A DNA stretch of 64,000 nt. Source: Methanoculleus caldifontis (GTDB taxonomy: Archaea > Halobacteriota > Methanomicrobia > Methanomicrobiales > Methanoculleaceae). Positions 37,092 through 46,229 of this stretch are shown piece after piece; the first letter of the stretch is position 1, and every line of letters begins with the position of its first letter. Both the position numbers and the translations under genes were made by a program. The stretch lies in assembly GCF_032842345.1 (NCBI RefSeq), contig NZ_WBKO01000001.1, positions 868,001 to 932,000 of the forward strand. Direction: 5' to 3'. The notes under the pieces were generated by a model. That model was not told the origin of the DNA, searched no databases, and was given only the letters and a program-made list of their open reading frames with translations.

Positions 37092-38210
37092 TCACGGTAT
37101 GATCTCGCAGCTGTTGTACTTCCGGTGGTCGAAGTCCTCCATCCGGACCTTCCCCGCGTCGATGAGGCGGCGGATCTCCGGGAGCGCCGCCGAGAGGGCC
37201 TGGTAGAGGTTCTCCACCGTCCCGCAGACGATCTGCCGCCCCTCCTCGGGCCAGGGGCGGGTGATGTTTGAGTAGAGGCACCGGCCGCCGCAGAAGTCGC
37301 GAATCCCGCACGCCGTGCAGGGGCTCCCGACGGCCGTCACCGGGAGGCGGAGCGGGTCGGCGGTGGCGATGTGCCCGACGTAGTAGTCCTTCATCCCGAC
37401 CATGATGGGGCAGGGGGCGATATGCCCGTCGGTCATGATGCTGTAGTTCGCGTGGCCGCACCCGCACCGGAGCATGCTCGGCCTTCCGAGCAGCATATCC
37501 TGCATCGGGTCCATGAAGGGGTACCACCGGAGCACCCGGCCCTCCCTGCGCATCGTCTCGACCCAGAACTCGACGAGCGTCCTGATGCCGGGGTTGTAAC
37601 TCTTCTCGACCCAGGCGGCGTAGTCGCGCATCCGGTAGTCGTTCCAGAAGTTTGCGTCCATCTGCCAGTGGACGGCCGAAAAGGAGAACCGGTCGTTTGC
37701 CGTGAGGTAGCGGACCGCCTCCACGATATCGGTATCCTCGGTCACGGTCATCCGGGCGATCAACTCGCCGGCAAACCCGCCGGCCGCAAGGCCGCGGAGG
37801 TTTCTCGTGATCCTGCCAAACGTCCCCTCCCCGCGGTGAGCGTCGGTCAGCCCCTCGGGCCCGTCGATCGAGACCAGGATCGTATCGAACCTGTTCGCGG
37901 TATCGGGGTCGAGGCGGTCGAGGAGGGTGCCGTTCGTGTGGAGGATCAGCGCCGAGACCGGAGCGTCGCGGACGATCTCGCGGACGCGGTCGACGGCGAG
38001 GAGGGGTTCCCCGCCGTAAAAGGTCAGGACGGCTTCGGGGTCTTTTGCGAGGAACCGGTAGAGGTCGGCGAGATCGATATCGAGATCTACCGGTAGGTCC
38101 TCGTCGACGGCGATATCGGATGTCTCCGGGGGGTCGACGGTGAAGGCCTTCCCCCGGCAGTAGGTGCAGCAGAGGTTGCAGTCGTCGGTCAGAATGAGGT
38201 GATAATACAC
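37092..38210 (-). CDS. Radical SAM enzyme of peptide-modifying (SPASM-like) type
   Basis: The 372-residue enzyme has the 4Fe-4S motif C11-NLC-C15-TY-C18, the GGEPLLAVD motif near residue 66, and a cysteine-rich C-terminal part (CGCGHANYSIMTDGHIAPCPIMVG, then CTACGIRDFCGGRCLYSN and a later Cys) that should hold extra clusters, as in SPASM enzymes that modify peptides. It resembles the archaeal AF1577-type family named for presumed peptide modification. GTG 38210 is the likely start. No classic precursor peptide is seen, other than the small Cys protein downstream. Confidence 0.85.
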   Translation of the reverse strand: MYYHLILTDDCNLCCTYCRGKAFTVDPPETSDIAVDEDLPVDLDIDLADLYRFLAKDPEAVLTFYGGEPLLAVDRVREIVRDAPVSALILHTNGTLLDRLDPDTANRFDTILVSIDGPEGLTDAHRGEGTFGRITRNLRGLAAGGFAGELIARMTVTEDTDIVEAVRYLTANDRFSFSAVHWQMDANFWNDYRMRDYAAWVEKSYNPGIRTLVEFWVETMRREGRVLRWYPFMDPMQDMLLGRPSMLRCGCGHANYSIMTDGHIAPCPIMVGMKDYYVGHIATADPLRLPVTAVGSPCTACGIRDFCGGRCLYSNITRPWPEEGRQIVCGTVENLYQALSAALPEIRRLIDAGKVRMEDFDHRKYNSCEIIP

Positions 38211-38293
38211 AGGTGGTCTCTCATTATTTGGCGGCAGGGCGGGAAAAAGGTGAGGATGCGGGCGTCCGTTCCATTGCTTCCCGGCTTATCATA

Positions 38294-38318
38294 GCGAGGC
38301 GTGTACATGTAGCCTCGC
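38294..38318. terminator. Hairpin between hicBA and the radical SAM gene
   Basis: GCGAGGC (38294-38300) pairs perfectly with GCCTCGC (38312-38318) around an 11-base loop. It lies 39 bases downstream of the hicA stop on the minus strand, so it may end the toxin-antitoxin transcript. No T-run follows. Confidence 0.4.
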
Positions 38319-38356
38319 CGACGCCTGGGGGAGAATCCGGCGATAATAAAGTTCTT

Positions 38357-38588
38357 CACAGATCGAGAAACTCTTCCTTTGTAAGGCGGGCCTGCTTGAG
38401 GATCGAGAGCAGCGTTCCTTGAGGAATGGGGTCACGCCGGGGAACAATGACAAGCAGTTTACTTCCGTCATTCCCTATTTTATAGAGGGCCACATGGCTC
38501 CCCTTCCCACGATGGGGAGCATATTCGAACCCGATTGCCCTCAGTTTCTTATGATGTCGTCGGAAGAAACCAGAGGGAGTTTCGTCAT
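38357..38588 (-). pseudogene. hicA: HicA-type mRNA interferase, frameshifted
   Basis: From ATG 38588 the frame reads MTKLPLVSSDDIIRN and then stops (TGA at 38543-38541). Shifting by one base in the A-run of ATAAGAAACTGAGG gives IIRKLRAIGFEYAPHRGKGSHVALYK and onward to TGA at 38359-38357, a normal HicA with its catalytic His in GSH (dsRBD-like fold). One missing A restores the whole gene of about 77 residues. It overlaps the hicB stop by ATGA. The loss may be real, a phase-variation-like slip or a sequencing error. Confidence 0.85.
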
Positions 38589-38821
38589 GCCTCGACCTCG
38601 ATAACCGAGGTGAACTTGTGCCGCGACTTCAGGATTGGTTCGATGTCCTGCAGTATCCCAAGTTCTCGTGCATTCTCAAGGTAGAGCTCGATCGCTTCGC
38701 GGATGTTGTCCAGCGCTTCCTCCGGGGTATCGCCGCAGCTGGCGACCTCGAGCTCCTGACATTTTGAGACGTACGCTCCTTCCTCTTTCCAGATCAGGAT
38801 GGTCAGCCTTACCTTTGTCAA
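38585..38821 (-). CDS. hicB: HicB-family antitoxin
   Basis: The 78-residue protein has the partial RNase H fold of HicB: LTILIWKEEGAYVSKCQELEVASCGDTPEEALDNIREAIELYLENARE. There is no separate DNA-binding domain, as in the short forms. It precedes hicA and overlaps it by 4 bases, the usual order for this type II toxin-antitoxin pair. Its antitoxin task may be idle because hicA is frameshifted. Confidence 0.88.
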   Translation of the reverse strand: MTKVRLTILIWKEEGAYVSKCQELEVASCGDTPEEALDNIREAIELYLENARELGILQDIEPILKSRHKFTSVIEVEA

Positions 38822-39001
38822 TCACGTCACCTCCAATCATTAACAGTTCATGCACTCGTTATAATATTCTTTTCACGGGGGTCCGGTAAAGATCAGTCAG
38901 GCAGGTCCTGGCCTGGACTATCTTTGAGGATCGCGATGCCACGTGTCTGTTTGTCGCCACGAGGCGCAAAAGAGAAGACCCCATAAGAGCAACTGACCCC
39001 T

Positions 39002-39337
39002 ATGCCTGAAGCAAAGAAAGAGAACCTCGCCGAACAGGTCATCGATCCCCGCGACCTCGTCGCCTACCAGTCCGGCTCGATCGTCAGCCGGATGCTCGCC
39101 TATACGAAGTCCGGCACCATCACGGTCTTCGCCTTCGACGAGGGCGAAGGCCTCTCGGAGCACACCGCACCCTACGACGCCATCCTCCAGGTCCTCGACG
39201 GGGAGGCCCTCGTCACCATCGCGGGCAAGGAGTACACCGTGAAGGCCGGCAACCTGATCATCATGCCGGCAACGATCCCGCACGCGGTCCACGCCGTCAC
39301 GCGGTTCAAGATGATGCTGACGATGATCCACGCCTGA
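39002..39337 (+). CDS. Cupin-domain protein
   Basis: The 111-residue protein is a single small cupin: EHTAPYDAILQVLDGEALVTIAGKEYTVKAGNLIIMPATIPHAVHAV. The motif has H65? replaced around EHTAPY with a Glu-His pair, and a second His pair (PHAVHA), so a metal site is plausible. Function is unknown. It stands alone between the toxin-antitoxin pair and the P-type ATPase. Confidence 0.82.
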   Translation: MPEAKKENLAEQVIDPRDLVAYQSGSIVSRMLAYTKSGTITVFAFDEGEGLSEHTAPYDAILQVLDGEALVTIAGKEYTVKAGNLIIMPATIPHAVHAVTRFKMMLTMIHA

Positions 39338-39556
39338 TCCGCCGGCCGGAAGAGACCTCGCAGGCCAATGCCTGCAGGTTATTAGAGGTTGCCGACCGGT
39401 CTCCCCCCATGTGCACAGACACCCATCCGGGCGGTTAAGAAGGGCGGCGGGTCCCGGAGCATGTGCCTGCGGGCATGCGGAGAGGGGTGCGGTAACAGAG
39501 CGGGGTCTCACCCTGCCGGATGGATTGTTTTTATGACTCCGCGCGACAACACGGCA

Positions 39557-42316
39557 ATGATGGCTCCCCCTATCTCCCCCGACGAGTCGCGGACGACAGC
39601 ATGGCACGCCCTTCCGCCCGACGACGTGGCCGGGCAGCTCGCATCGCCGCCGGAAGGCCTCTCCGACGCCGAGGTTGCCCGGCGGAAGGAGATCTTCGGC
39701 GAGAACGCTCTCCCGCAGAAGCGGCCTCCAACGGTCTTTGAGGTCTTCCTCCGGCAGTTCATGAGCCCGCTCATCTACGTCCTCCTTGCAGCCGGGATCA
39801 TCTCGCTACTCTTCGCCGACTTCACCGATGCCGCCTTCATCTTTGTCGTCATCCTGATCAACGCCGTCATCGGGACGTTCCAGGAGGTGAAGGCGGAGAG
39901 GAGCGCAACGGCCCTGCAGCAGATGCTCAAGATCCGCGCACGGGTGAGGCGGGGGGGCCGTGAGGCGGCCATCCCGGCGGAAGACCTGGTTCCCGGCGAC
40001 CGCGTCGCCCTGGAGTCCGGCGATCGGGTCCCCGCCGACATCCGCCTCCTCACGGCGCGGTCGCTCGCCGTCGACGAGTCGCTCCTGACCGGCGAGTCCC
40101 ACGCGGTCAGAAAGAACCCCGAGCCCGTGGACGCGAACCTCCCGCCCGGCGACCGCCTGGGGATGCTCTACGCCGGCAGCACCGTCATGACCGGCCGCGG
40201 CGTTGGTGTCGTGGTCGCGACGGGCCAGCACACCGAGATCGGGCAGATAGCCGAGACGGTCACGACTTCCGAGACGGGCAAACCCCCGCTCGTCCTCCGC
40301 ATGGAAGACTTCTCGAGAAAGATCAGCATCGCCGTCCTTGCTGCCACCGGACTGCTTGCGATCATCGTCCTCGGCCAGGGGATGCCTCCCCTTGAGGTCT
40401 TCTTCCTCGCCGTCGCTCTCGCCGTCTCGGCGATCCCCGAGGGCCTGCCGGTCGCCCTGACCGTCGCGCTCTCGATCGCGACCTCGCGGATGGCCGGTCG
40501 GAACGTCATCGTCCGGTTCCTCGCCGCCGTGGAGAGTCTCGGGAGCTGCACGCTGATCGCGAGCGACAAGACCGGCACCCTCACCGTGAACCAGCAGACC
40601 GCCCGGGTGGTTCTTCTGCCCACGGGGGAGGAGATCTCCGTCACCGGTGCCGGGTACGCGGGCGAGGGGGAGGTCCTCGATGCGGGCGGAGCGCCGGTGG
40701 CCGGGTCCGTCCGTGACCGGGTGGAAAGCCTGGCCCGGGCTGCCACGATCAGCAACGAGGCCGGCCTGGAACGGACCGATGCAGGGGACTGGACGCACCG
40801 GGGCGACGCCATCGACGTGGCGTTCCTCGCGCTCACCTACAAGATGGGTCTTGACCCTGCCGGTATCCGCCAGAGCGCGCCTGCCGTCGCCGAGATCCCC
40901 TTCGAGTCCGAGCGGCGGTATGCCGCCGTCTGGTACCGGGACGGCGAGGAGATGCGGGTGGCGGTCAAAGGAGCCGTCGAGACGGTCCTTCCATTCTGCC
41001 GGACCATGATCGCGGAAGATGGGGGGGAGGAACCCCTCGACCCGGACCGCGTCCAGGAGGGGTTAGACGCCCTCACCTCCCGGGGCTATCGGGTGCTTGC
41101 CGTGGCCGGCGGTCGTGCGGAAGGGCCGGTCTCCGTCGAGAACCCACAGATGCCCCCCCTCGAACTCCTCGGTCTGGTCGGGTTCATAGACCCGATCCGG
41201 CCCGACGTGCCCGATGCCGTGCGGCGGTGCCGCCGTGCCGGGGTCGACGTGGTGATGGTGACGGGAGACCACCCCGCAACGGCCTTCGCCATCGCACGGG
41301 AGCTTGAGATCACGGACTCCCCCGACCGGGTCGTCACCGGCACGGAACTCGGGGACCCGGAGGTCTCGACCTACTCCAAATTCGTCAGCCGCGTGCAGGG
41401 CGCCCGGGTCTTCGCCCGGGTGACGCCGCTGCAGAAACTCCGGATCGTCGAGGCATACCGGGAGAGCGGGGCCTTCGTCGCGGTCACCGGGGACGGGGTC
41501 AACGACGCGCCGGCGCTCCGGAGCGCGAACATCGGGGTGGCGATGGGTTCCGGGACCGATGTCGCCAAGGATACGGCATCGCTGATCGTCACCGACGACG
41601 ACTTCGCCTCGATCGTCGCCGGGATCGAGGAGGGGCGGTACGCCTACGACAACGTCCGCAAAGTCGTCTACCTCCTGATATCGACGGGATTCGCGGAGGT
41701 GCTCCTCTTCCTGGTCGCCCTCATCATCGGCCTGCCGCTGCCCCTCCTTGCGGTCCAGCTCCTCTGGCTGAACCTGGTGACGAACGGGATCCAGGGTGTG
41801 GCGCTCGCGTTCGAGGGAGGCGAGCCCGGGGTCATGGACCGGCCGCCGCGAAGGCCGGAGGAAGGGGTCTTCAACCGGCTGATGATAGAAGAGGTGCTCC
41901 TCTCCGGTACGGTGATCGCCCTGATCGCGCTCGGCGCCTGGTACTGGCTCCTCTCAAGCGGGTGGGACGAATTTTCGGCCCGGAACCTGGTCGTCCTGCT
42001 GATGGTGCTCCTCGAGAACTTCCATGTCTTCAACTGCCGGTCGGAGTACCACTCGGCCTTCCGCGTCCCGATAAGCCGCAACTACCTCCTGATAGCCGGG
42101 GTCGTCGCCGCGCAGGGCATCCATATCCTCGCGCTCTACGTGCCCTTCCTCCAGAACGTCCTTCAGTTGCAGCCCGTCTCCCTGGTCGAATGGTTCTCGC
42201 TGCTCGCCCTCGCCTCCCTGGTCGTCGTCGTGATGGAGATCTTCAAGGCGGTGAGGAAGCACCGGCCGCCGACTCACCAGACCGGGTACGGGGTCGGCGA
42301 GGCCTCCCCCCGATAG
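39557..42316 (+). CDS. P-type cation-transporting ATPase (P2, Ca2+/Mg2+-like)
   Basis: The protein of about 919 residues has an N-terminal cation-ATPase domain (WHALPPDDVAGQL...GLSDAEVARR), TGES actuator motif, IPEGLPVALTVAL in the fourth membrane helix, the phosphorylation site SDKTGTLT, nucleotide-binding KGAVE, MVTGDHPATA and GDGVNDAPAL, and about ten membrane helices. The IPEGLP motif and overall layout fit P2-type pumps such as Ca2+-ATPases; the exact ion is unsure. The TATA-like GTTTTTATG (39527-39535) favours start ATG 39557 or 39560 over ATG 39533. The end overlaps the convergent beta-propeller gene. Confidence 0.92.
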   Translation: MMAPPISPDESRTTAWHALPPDDVAGQLASPPEGLSDAEVARRKEIFGENALPQKRPPTVFEVFLRQFMSPLIYVLLAAGIISLLFADFTDAAFIFVVILINAVIGTFQEVKAERSATALQQMLKIRARVRRGGREAAIPAEDLVPGDRVALESGDRVPADIRLLTARSLAVDESLLTGESHAVRKNPEPVDANLPPGDRLGMLYAGSTVMTGRGVGVVVATGQHTEIGQIAETVTTSETGKPPLVLRMEDFSRKISIAVLAATGLLAIIVLGQGMPPLEVFFLAVALAVSAIPEGLPVALTVALSIATSRMAGRNVIVRFLAAVESLGSCTLIASDKTGTLTVNQQTARVVLLPTGEEISVTGAGYAGEGEVLDAGGAPVAGSVRDRVESLARAATISNEAGLERTDAGDWTHRGDAIDVAFLALTYKMGLDPAGIRQSAPAVAEIPFESERRYAAVWYRDGEEMRVAVKGAVETVLPFCRTMIAEDGGEEPLDPDRVQEGLDALTSRGYRVLAVAGGRAEGPVSVENPQMPPLELLGLVGFIDPIRPDVPDAVRRCRRAGVDVVMVTGDHPATAFAIARELEITDSPDRVVTGTELGDPEVSTYSKFVSRVQGARVFARVTPLQKLRIVEAYRESGAFVAVTGDGVNDAPALRSANIGVAMGSGTDVAKDTASLIVTDDDFASIVAGIEEGRYAYDNVRKVVYLLISTGFAEVLLFLVALIIGLPLPLLAVQLLWLNLVTNGIQGVALAFEGGEPGVMDRPPRRPEEGVFNRLMIEEVLLSGTVIALIALGAWYWLLSSGWDEFSARNLVVLLMVLLENFHVFNCRSEYHSAFRVPISRNYLLIAGVVAAQGIHILALYVPFLQNVLQLQPVSLVEWFSLLALASLVVVVMEIFKAVRKHRPPTHQTGYGVGEASPR

Positions 42317-44202
42317 GGGAGGAGGACCTCGTTGATCCTGCTGCCGTCGTCAAGACCGGTCATGATGATGCTCCTTGCCGAGACGGTGTAGAGGGTGTCG
42401 TCCATGAAGAGCGACCGCTGCACCGCGTCGGGGGAGTTCCAGGCGTAGGACGTCTCCCTCTCCCTGTGGGTGACCGTGCCCGTGAGGTTGAGTCCCTCTT
42501 CCGGGCTCACCGAGTAGACGTAGGCCCCCTGCCAGGTCATGGTGCCGTAGGAGCCGGGGTACCTCGATCCGGGGTTCTCGACCCTTTTTATCTCGCTCAC
42601 CGGGAGGACGAGGAGCCCTTTCTCCTCAATAAAGAGGAAGGCCTTGTGGTCGTAGAGCGCCGGAGAATCGGTCCCGGCCTCCCCGATCACGACGCTGTCG
42701 ACCTGGATGGGGTTGTTCACGTCGGATACGTCGAAGAGGGCGACCTTGAGGCCCGCCACCGAGACCCCGCCCCAGGTGTTCTCGCTCGTCTCCTTCCCGA
42801 CACCGATGATATGGTCGGCGCCGAAGGGGTGGAGGTAGTCGGAGTAACCCGGGATCTTGAGCTCGCCGAGGATGCCCGGGCGCCTGGGGTCGGAGAGGTC
42901 GATGACGAAGAGGGGGTCGACCTGCTTGAACGTCACCAGGTACAGCCGGTCGCCGGCGAACCGGGCGGCGTAGATCCGCTCGTCCGGCGCCAGGTGTTCG
43001 AGCGTCCCGATGACCGTCATCGCTGAGTTGAGGACGTAGACGTTGTTGTACCGGACCGACCTCTCCCATCCCCAGTCCTCGACGGTCGTCGCCACCCGGA
43101 GGTTCCCCCCGTACTCGTCGAGGGAGAACTGATTCAGGAGGTGCCCGGGCACCTGCCCCATCGTGCGGTAGTCGATCTTCCCCCGTTCGATCGCGAACCG
43201 GTGGATGATCGTCCGGTCGCGGGTGCCGGTCTCCTCCGACGGCGTCCCGGCGACCGGGCCGGTGTAGGCCGGGCCCATGTTCCGGTAGGCGAGATAGAGG
43301 TTCTCCCGCGACGCAAAGAGGGTGGTGTCGTAGCCGAGGAGGAAGGTCTCGGCGTCGGGAGCGGCCGTATTGTTCCTGATGGAGAAGCCGCCCGCGGTAT
43401 AGAAGATGTAGTTCTGCAGGGGGGTCTCCGGGCGGTAGATGTCGGGCACGACCGGCTCGGCGCCGCCCGTCCTCACCTCGGGCAGGACGATCCCGTCATG
43501 CACCCAGAGGGGGGACTCCCGCGTGAGGGCGTAGACGTACTCCCCGATCATCCGGGCGTCGTAGTAGTCGCCGGTGAAGGTCACGTCCCCGACCCGCTTC
43601 GGGTCTCTGCGGTCGCCGATATCGTAGATGTAGGCGTGCGTCACCGTCCGCCAGATCGGGACCGGGGTAACGCTCCCTCTCACGGCGGTCATCTCCTCCT
43701 CCGTCTTCGTGGCAAAGACCACCAGGCGGTCGCCTTCGAGGAAGAGCGCCTTCGGGCTCCCGTCGATCCAGGTCTCGGAGACGATCCTGGCATCTTCCGG
43801 CGGGAACGCCTCGAGGATCGCGAGCGTCCTGCCCGATATGAGGTAGATGTATTTTCCGTCGTTCTTCAGGAAGTCGGCCTCGTCGACACCCTGCACCTGG
43901 ACGTTCGTGGTCGAGTAGTCACCGGCCGCAGGCGCCGGGGCAGCTGTCGCTGCCGGTGCCGGGGCATAATCTACAGCTTCTTCGGGCATGACGCCCCCGT
44001 TTGTCCGGGGGTAGCCGCTACCGTTTCCCCCGCCCTGCGCGTGCTCCTTTAAGAACGCCTCGATCTCCTCTTTCGACCCGAACTTCCGCAGGTCGCCCCA
44101 GGCCTCCGCCCCGGCGTCCTCCGACGCGAGGGCGGTCCCGATGATCGCGACGACCACCAGGCAGCCGAGCGCGACCGCCGCCGCCGGTTTCCAGCTCTCC
44201 AT
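42274..44202 (-). CDS. Secreted beta-propeller domain protein
   Basis: The 642-residue protein has an N-terminal membrane helix or signal (VALGCLVVVAIIGTALA), an Ala/Pro-rich linker and then the beta-propeller family hallmark TTNVQVQGVDEADFLKNDGKYIYLISG near residue 96, followed by repeated beta blades to the C-terminus. It should lie outside the membrane. Archaeal proteins of this family are uncharacterised. Its 3' end overlaps the P-type ATPase end by 43 bases on the opposite strand. Confidence 0.88.
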   Translation of the reverse strand: MESWKPAAAVALGCLVVVAIIGTALASEDAGAEAWGDLRKFGSKEEIEAFLKEHAQGGGNGSGYPRTNGGVMPEEAVDYAPAPAATAAPAPAAGDYSTTNVQVQGVDEADFLKNDGKYIYLISGRTLAILEAFPPEDARIVSETWIDGSPKALFLEGDRLVVFATKTEEEMTAVRGSVTPVPIWRTVTHAYIYDIGDRRDPKRVGDVTFTGDYYDARMIGEYVYALTRESPLWVHDGIVLPEVRTGGAEPVVPDIYRPETPLQNYIFYTAGGFSIRNNTAAPDAETFLLGYDTTLFASRENLYLAYRNMGPAYTGPVAGTPSEETGTRDRTIIHRFAIERGKIDYRTMGQVPGHLLNQFSLDEYGGNLRVATTVEDWGWERSVRYNNVYVLNSAMTVIGTLEHLAPDERIYAARFAGDRLYLVTFKQVDPLFVIDLSDPRRPGILGELKIPGYSDYLHPFGADHIIGVGKETSENTWGGVSVAGLKVALFDVSDVNNPIQVDSVVIGEAGTDSPALYDHKAFLFIEEKGLLVLPVSEIKRVENPGSRYPGSYGTMTWQGAYVYSVSPEEGLNLTGTVTHRERETSYAWNSPDAVQRSLFMDDTLYTVSARSIIMTGLDDGSRINEVLLPYRGEASPTPYPVW

Positions 44203-44292
44203 CTCCGTTCACCTTCCGTTAGAGAGGAAGATACACGCCCCGGTGTATCAGGTTTGCGTAACCTGCGAAAATTTTCGAAGTCTTCCGTTCTC

Positions 44293-45228
44293 TCACACCG
44301 CCGGCGCCGCCAGGAAGGTCCAGGCGATGTAAGCGGCGTAGCCGACGAGCAGGAAGGCCGACCAGCCCCTGACGAAGGTTGGGCGGCCAAAGAGCAGGGG
44401 GAGGATCGCGGCCGAGAAGAAGACGACCGCGACGATGTCGAGGGGCGACCCGACGGTGGCCGGGGCGAGGAGGAGACTTATCCCGAGGACCAGGAGGAGG
44501 TTGAAGATGTTGCTGCCGAGGATGTTGCCGATGGAGATGGCGCCCTCGTTCTTCACGGCGGCAACGAGCGAGGTCGCGAGTTCGGGGAGCGATGTCCCGA
44601 CGGCGACGACCGAGAGGCCGATGACGAAGGCCGGGATCCCGAAGGCCTCCGCGATCGTGACGGCGCCGTTGACGACCAGCCGTGCACCGATGACGACGGC
44701 GATGAGGCCGAGGGCGATGTAGAGGAGATCTCTCCATCCGTGAGACTTGAGCACGATATCCCCCTCTTCACGGCCTTCCCGCACGAGAAGAACGAGGATG
44801 ACCGCGAAGAGGGTGAGGAGCACCCCGCCTGCCAGGGCATCGAGGGTGCCTCTCATGGCGAGGAGCGCGAACGCCGCCGTCGCCGCGAGCATCAGCGCGG
44901 TGTGCCTGACGAGGGCCGAGCGCGACGCTCCCGATGCGGCGATCATGGTGGGGCGGATGAAGGTGCAGAGGGCCAGGACCAGGGCGATGTTCGCGATGTT
45001 GCTCCCGATGACGTTCCCGAGCGCAATTCCGGTGCTGCCTGTGGCTGCGGCGTCGATGCTCACGACGAGTTCCGGAAGGGAGGTGCCGAACGCGATGATC
45101 GTCGACCCGATCAGGGCGGGGGAGATCCTGTGGCGGAGGGCGAGGCCGCTGCCTCCGCCCACGAAGAGGTCGGCCCCTTTGATGAGGAGGGCGATGCCGA
45201 TGACGAGCATAACGGCGGTCAGTATCAT
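44293..45228 (-). CDS. Calcium/sodium antiporter (CaCA family, YrbG-like)
   Basis: The 311-residue membrane protein is two homologous halves with about ten helices. The alpha repeats are visible as IAFGTSLPELVVSIDAAATGSTGIALGNVIGSNIANIALVLA (about residues 45-86) and VAVGTSLPELATSLVAAVKNEGAISIGNILGSNIFNLLLVLG (about 208-249). The paired Glu residues in PEL coordinate calcium. It lies near the P-type ATPase, which together suggests ion homeostasis here. Confidence 0.94.
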   Translation of the reverse strand: MILTAVMLVIGIALLIKGADLFVGGGSGLALRHRISPALIGSTIIAFGTSLPELVVSIDAAATGSTGIALGNVIGSNIANIALVLALCTFIRPTMIAASGASRSALVRHTALMLAATAAFALLAMRGTLDALAGGVLLTLFAVILVLLVREGREEGDIVLKSHGWRDLLYIALGLIAVVIGARLVVNGAVTIAEAFGIPAFVIGLSVVAVGTSLPELATSLVAAVKNEGAISIGNILGSNIFNLLLVLGISLLLAPATVGSPLDIVAVVFFSAAILPLLFGRPTFVRGWSAFLLVGYAAYIAWTFLAAPAV

Positions 45229-45367
45229 GGGAATGTCTCGGATGTGGTGGTAGTAGTTGGACGGAGTTCTCCTAATACGTTTTCTGCTCCGGGTTCCGGA
45301 CGGCTGCCTGCAGGGAGAGGTGCCGGGCGGGCAAAAGGCTATCTACCCCCGCATCTATCGGGCCGCC

Positions 45368-46129
45368 ATGTCGAACCCTGTCACCCGGTCCCTGCGCGGG
45401 GCAGGAAGGGAGTTCATGCGGAGGACGGAGTACGGGAATCTGCCGCCGTCCGACCAGATGCTGGGCCGCCCCTCACCGCCCCTCGAGGTCCCGTACACGA
45501 AGGAGAAGGCGACCGTCGTCCTGCCTGCGCCCGGGAGTATCGCCCTTCCCGCTCTCGACCTCCACGACGCGATCGAGCGCAGGGTGAGCACGAGAGACTA
45601 TGCCTCCGAACCGCTTGCGCTCTCCGAGCTCGCCTACCTCCTCTGGTCCACCCAGGGGGTGAAGCGGGCCGTCGGCGGGGTCTTCACCCTCCGCACGGTC
45701 CCGTCTGCGGGCGCACGGCACGCGTTCGAGACCTACCTCCTGGTCAACCGGGTCGAGGGCGTCACGCCCGGGCTCTACCGCTACCTGGCCCTCGAGCACC
45801 GCCTTGCCGAAGAGTCGCGCGACCCCGATCTCCCGCGGCAGATTGCGGCAGGATGCCTGAACCAGCCGCATATCATCAAGAGCGCCGTTACGTTCCTCTG
45901 GGCCGCCGTCCCGGCCCGGATGACCTGGCGCTACGGCGAGCGCGGCTACCGCTACCTGCATCTCGACGCCGGTCACGTCTGCCAGAACCTCTACCTCGCG
46001 GCCCTGGGCGTGGGGTGCGGGGTCTGCGCGATCGCCGCCTTCGACGATGCGGCGATGAACCGGCTCCTCGACATCGACGGCGACGAGCAGTTCCTGATCT
46101 ACGTCGCGACGGTGGGGAAGATGCCGTGA
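45368..46129 (+). CDS. SagB-type nitroreductase-fold oxidoreductase
   Basis: The 253-residue FMN-type protein has the SagB/ThcOx pattern: LPALDLHDAIERRVSTRDYASEPLALSELAYLLWSTQGV, TVPSAGARHAFETYLLV and HLDAGHVCQNLYLAALGVGCGVCAIAAFD. Some members oxidise azolines in peptide natural products; others are stand-alone. No YcaO or cyclodehydratase gene is near, so a natural product role is not supported. ATG 45368 is the chosen start; upstream codons in frame look like leader DNA. Confidence 0.88.
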   Translation: MSNPVTRSLRGAGREFMRRTEYGNLPPSDQMLGRPSPPLEVPYTKEKATVVLPAPGSIALPALDLHDAIERRVSTRDYASEPLALSELAYLLWSTQGVKRAVGGVFTLRTVPSAGARHAFETYLLVNRVEGVTPGLYRYLALEHRLAEESRDPDLPRQIAAGCLNQPHIIKSAVTFLWAAVPARMTWRYGERGYRYLHLDAGHVCQNLYLAALGVGCGVCAIAAFDDAAMNRLLDIDGDEQFLIYVATVGKMP

Positions 46130-46229
46130 CCCTGGCGCGAGGCCGGAGGGCATATCCCCCTCCGCGTCAAAGATCTGAGAGTAACGGTCCCGGCACTCCT
46201 GCCGGGCACGGTTACGGAGATTACGCTTC

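Noticed and set aside
38294-38318. Operator for the radical SAM gene
   Set aside because: The perfect stem lies nearer to the end of hicBA and about 85 bases before the radical SAM start; a terminator or processing site is more likely.
45368-46129. Part of a thiazole/oxazole-modified peptide gene cluster
   Set aside because: Although SagB-like, no YcaO, cyclodehydratase or precursor peptide is encoded nearby; the gene stands alone.
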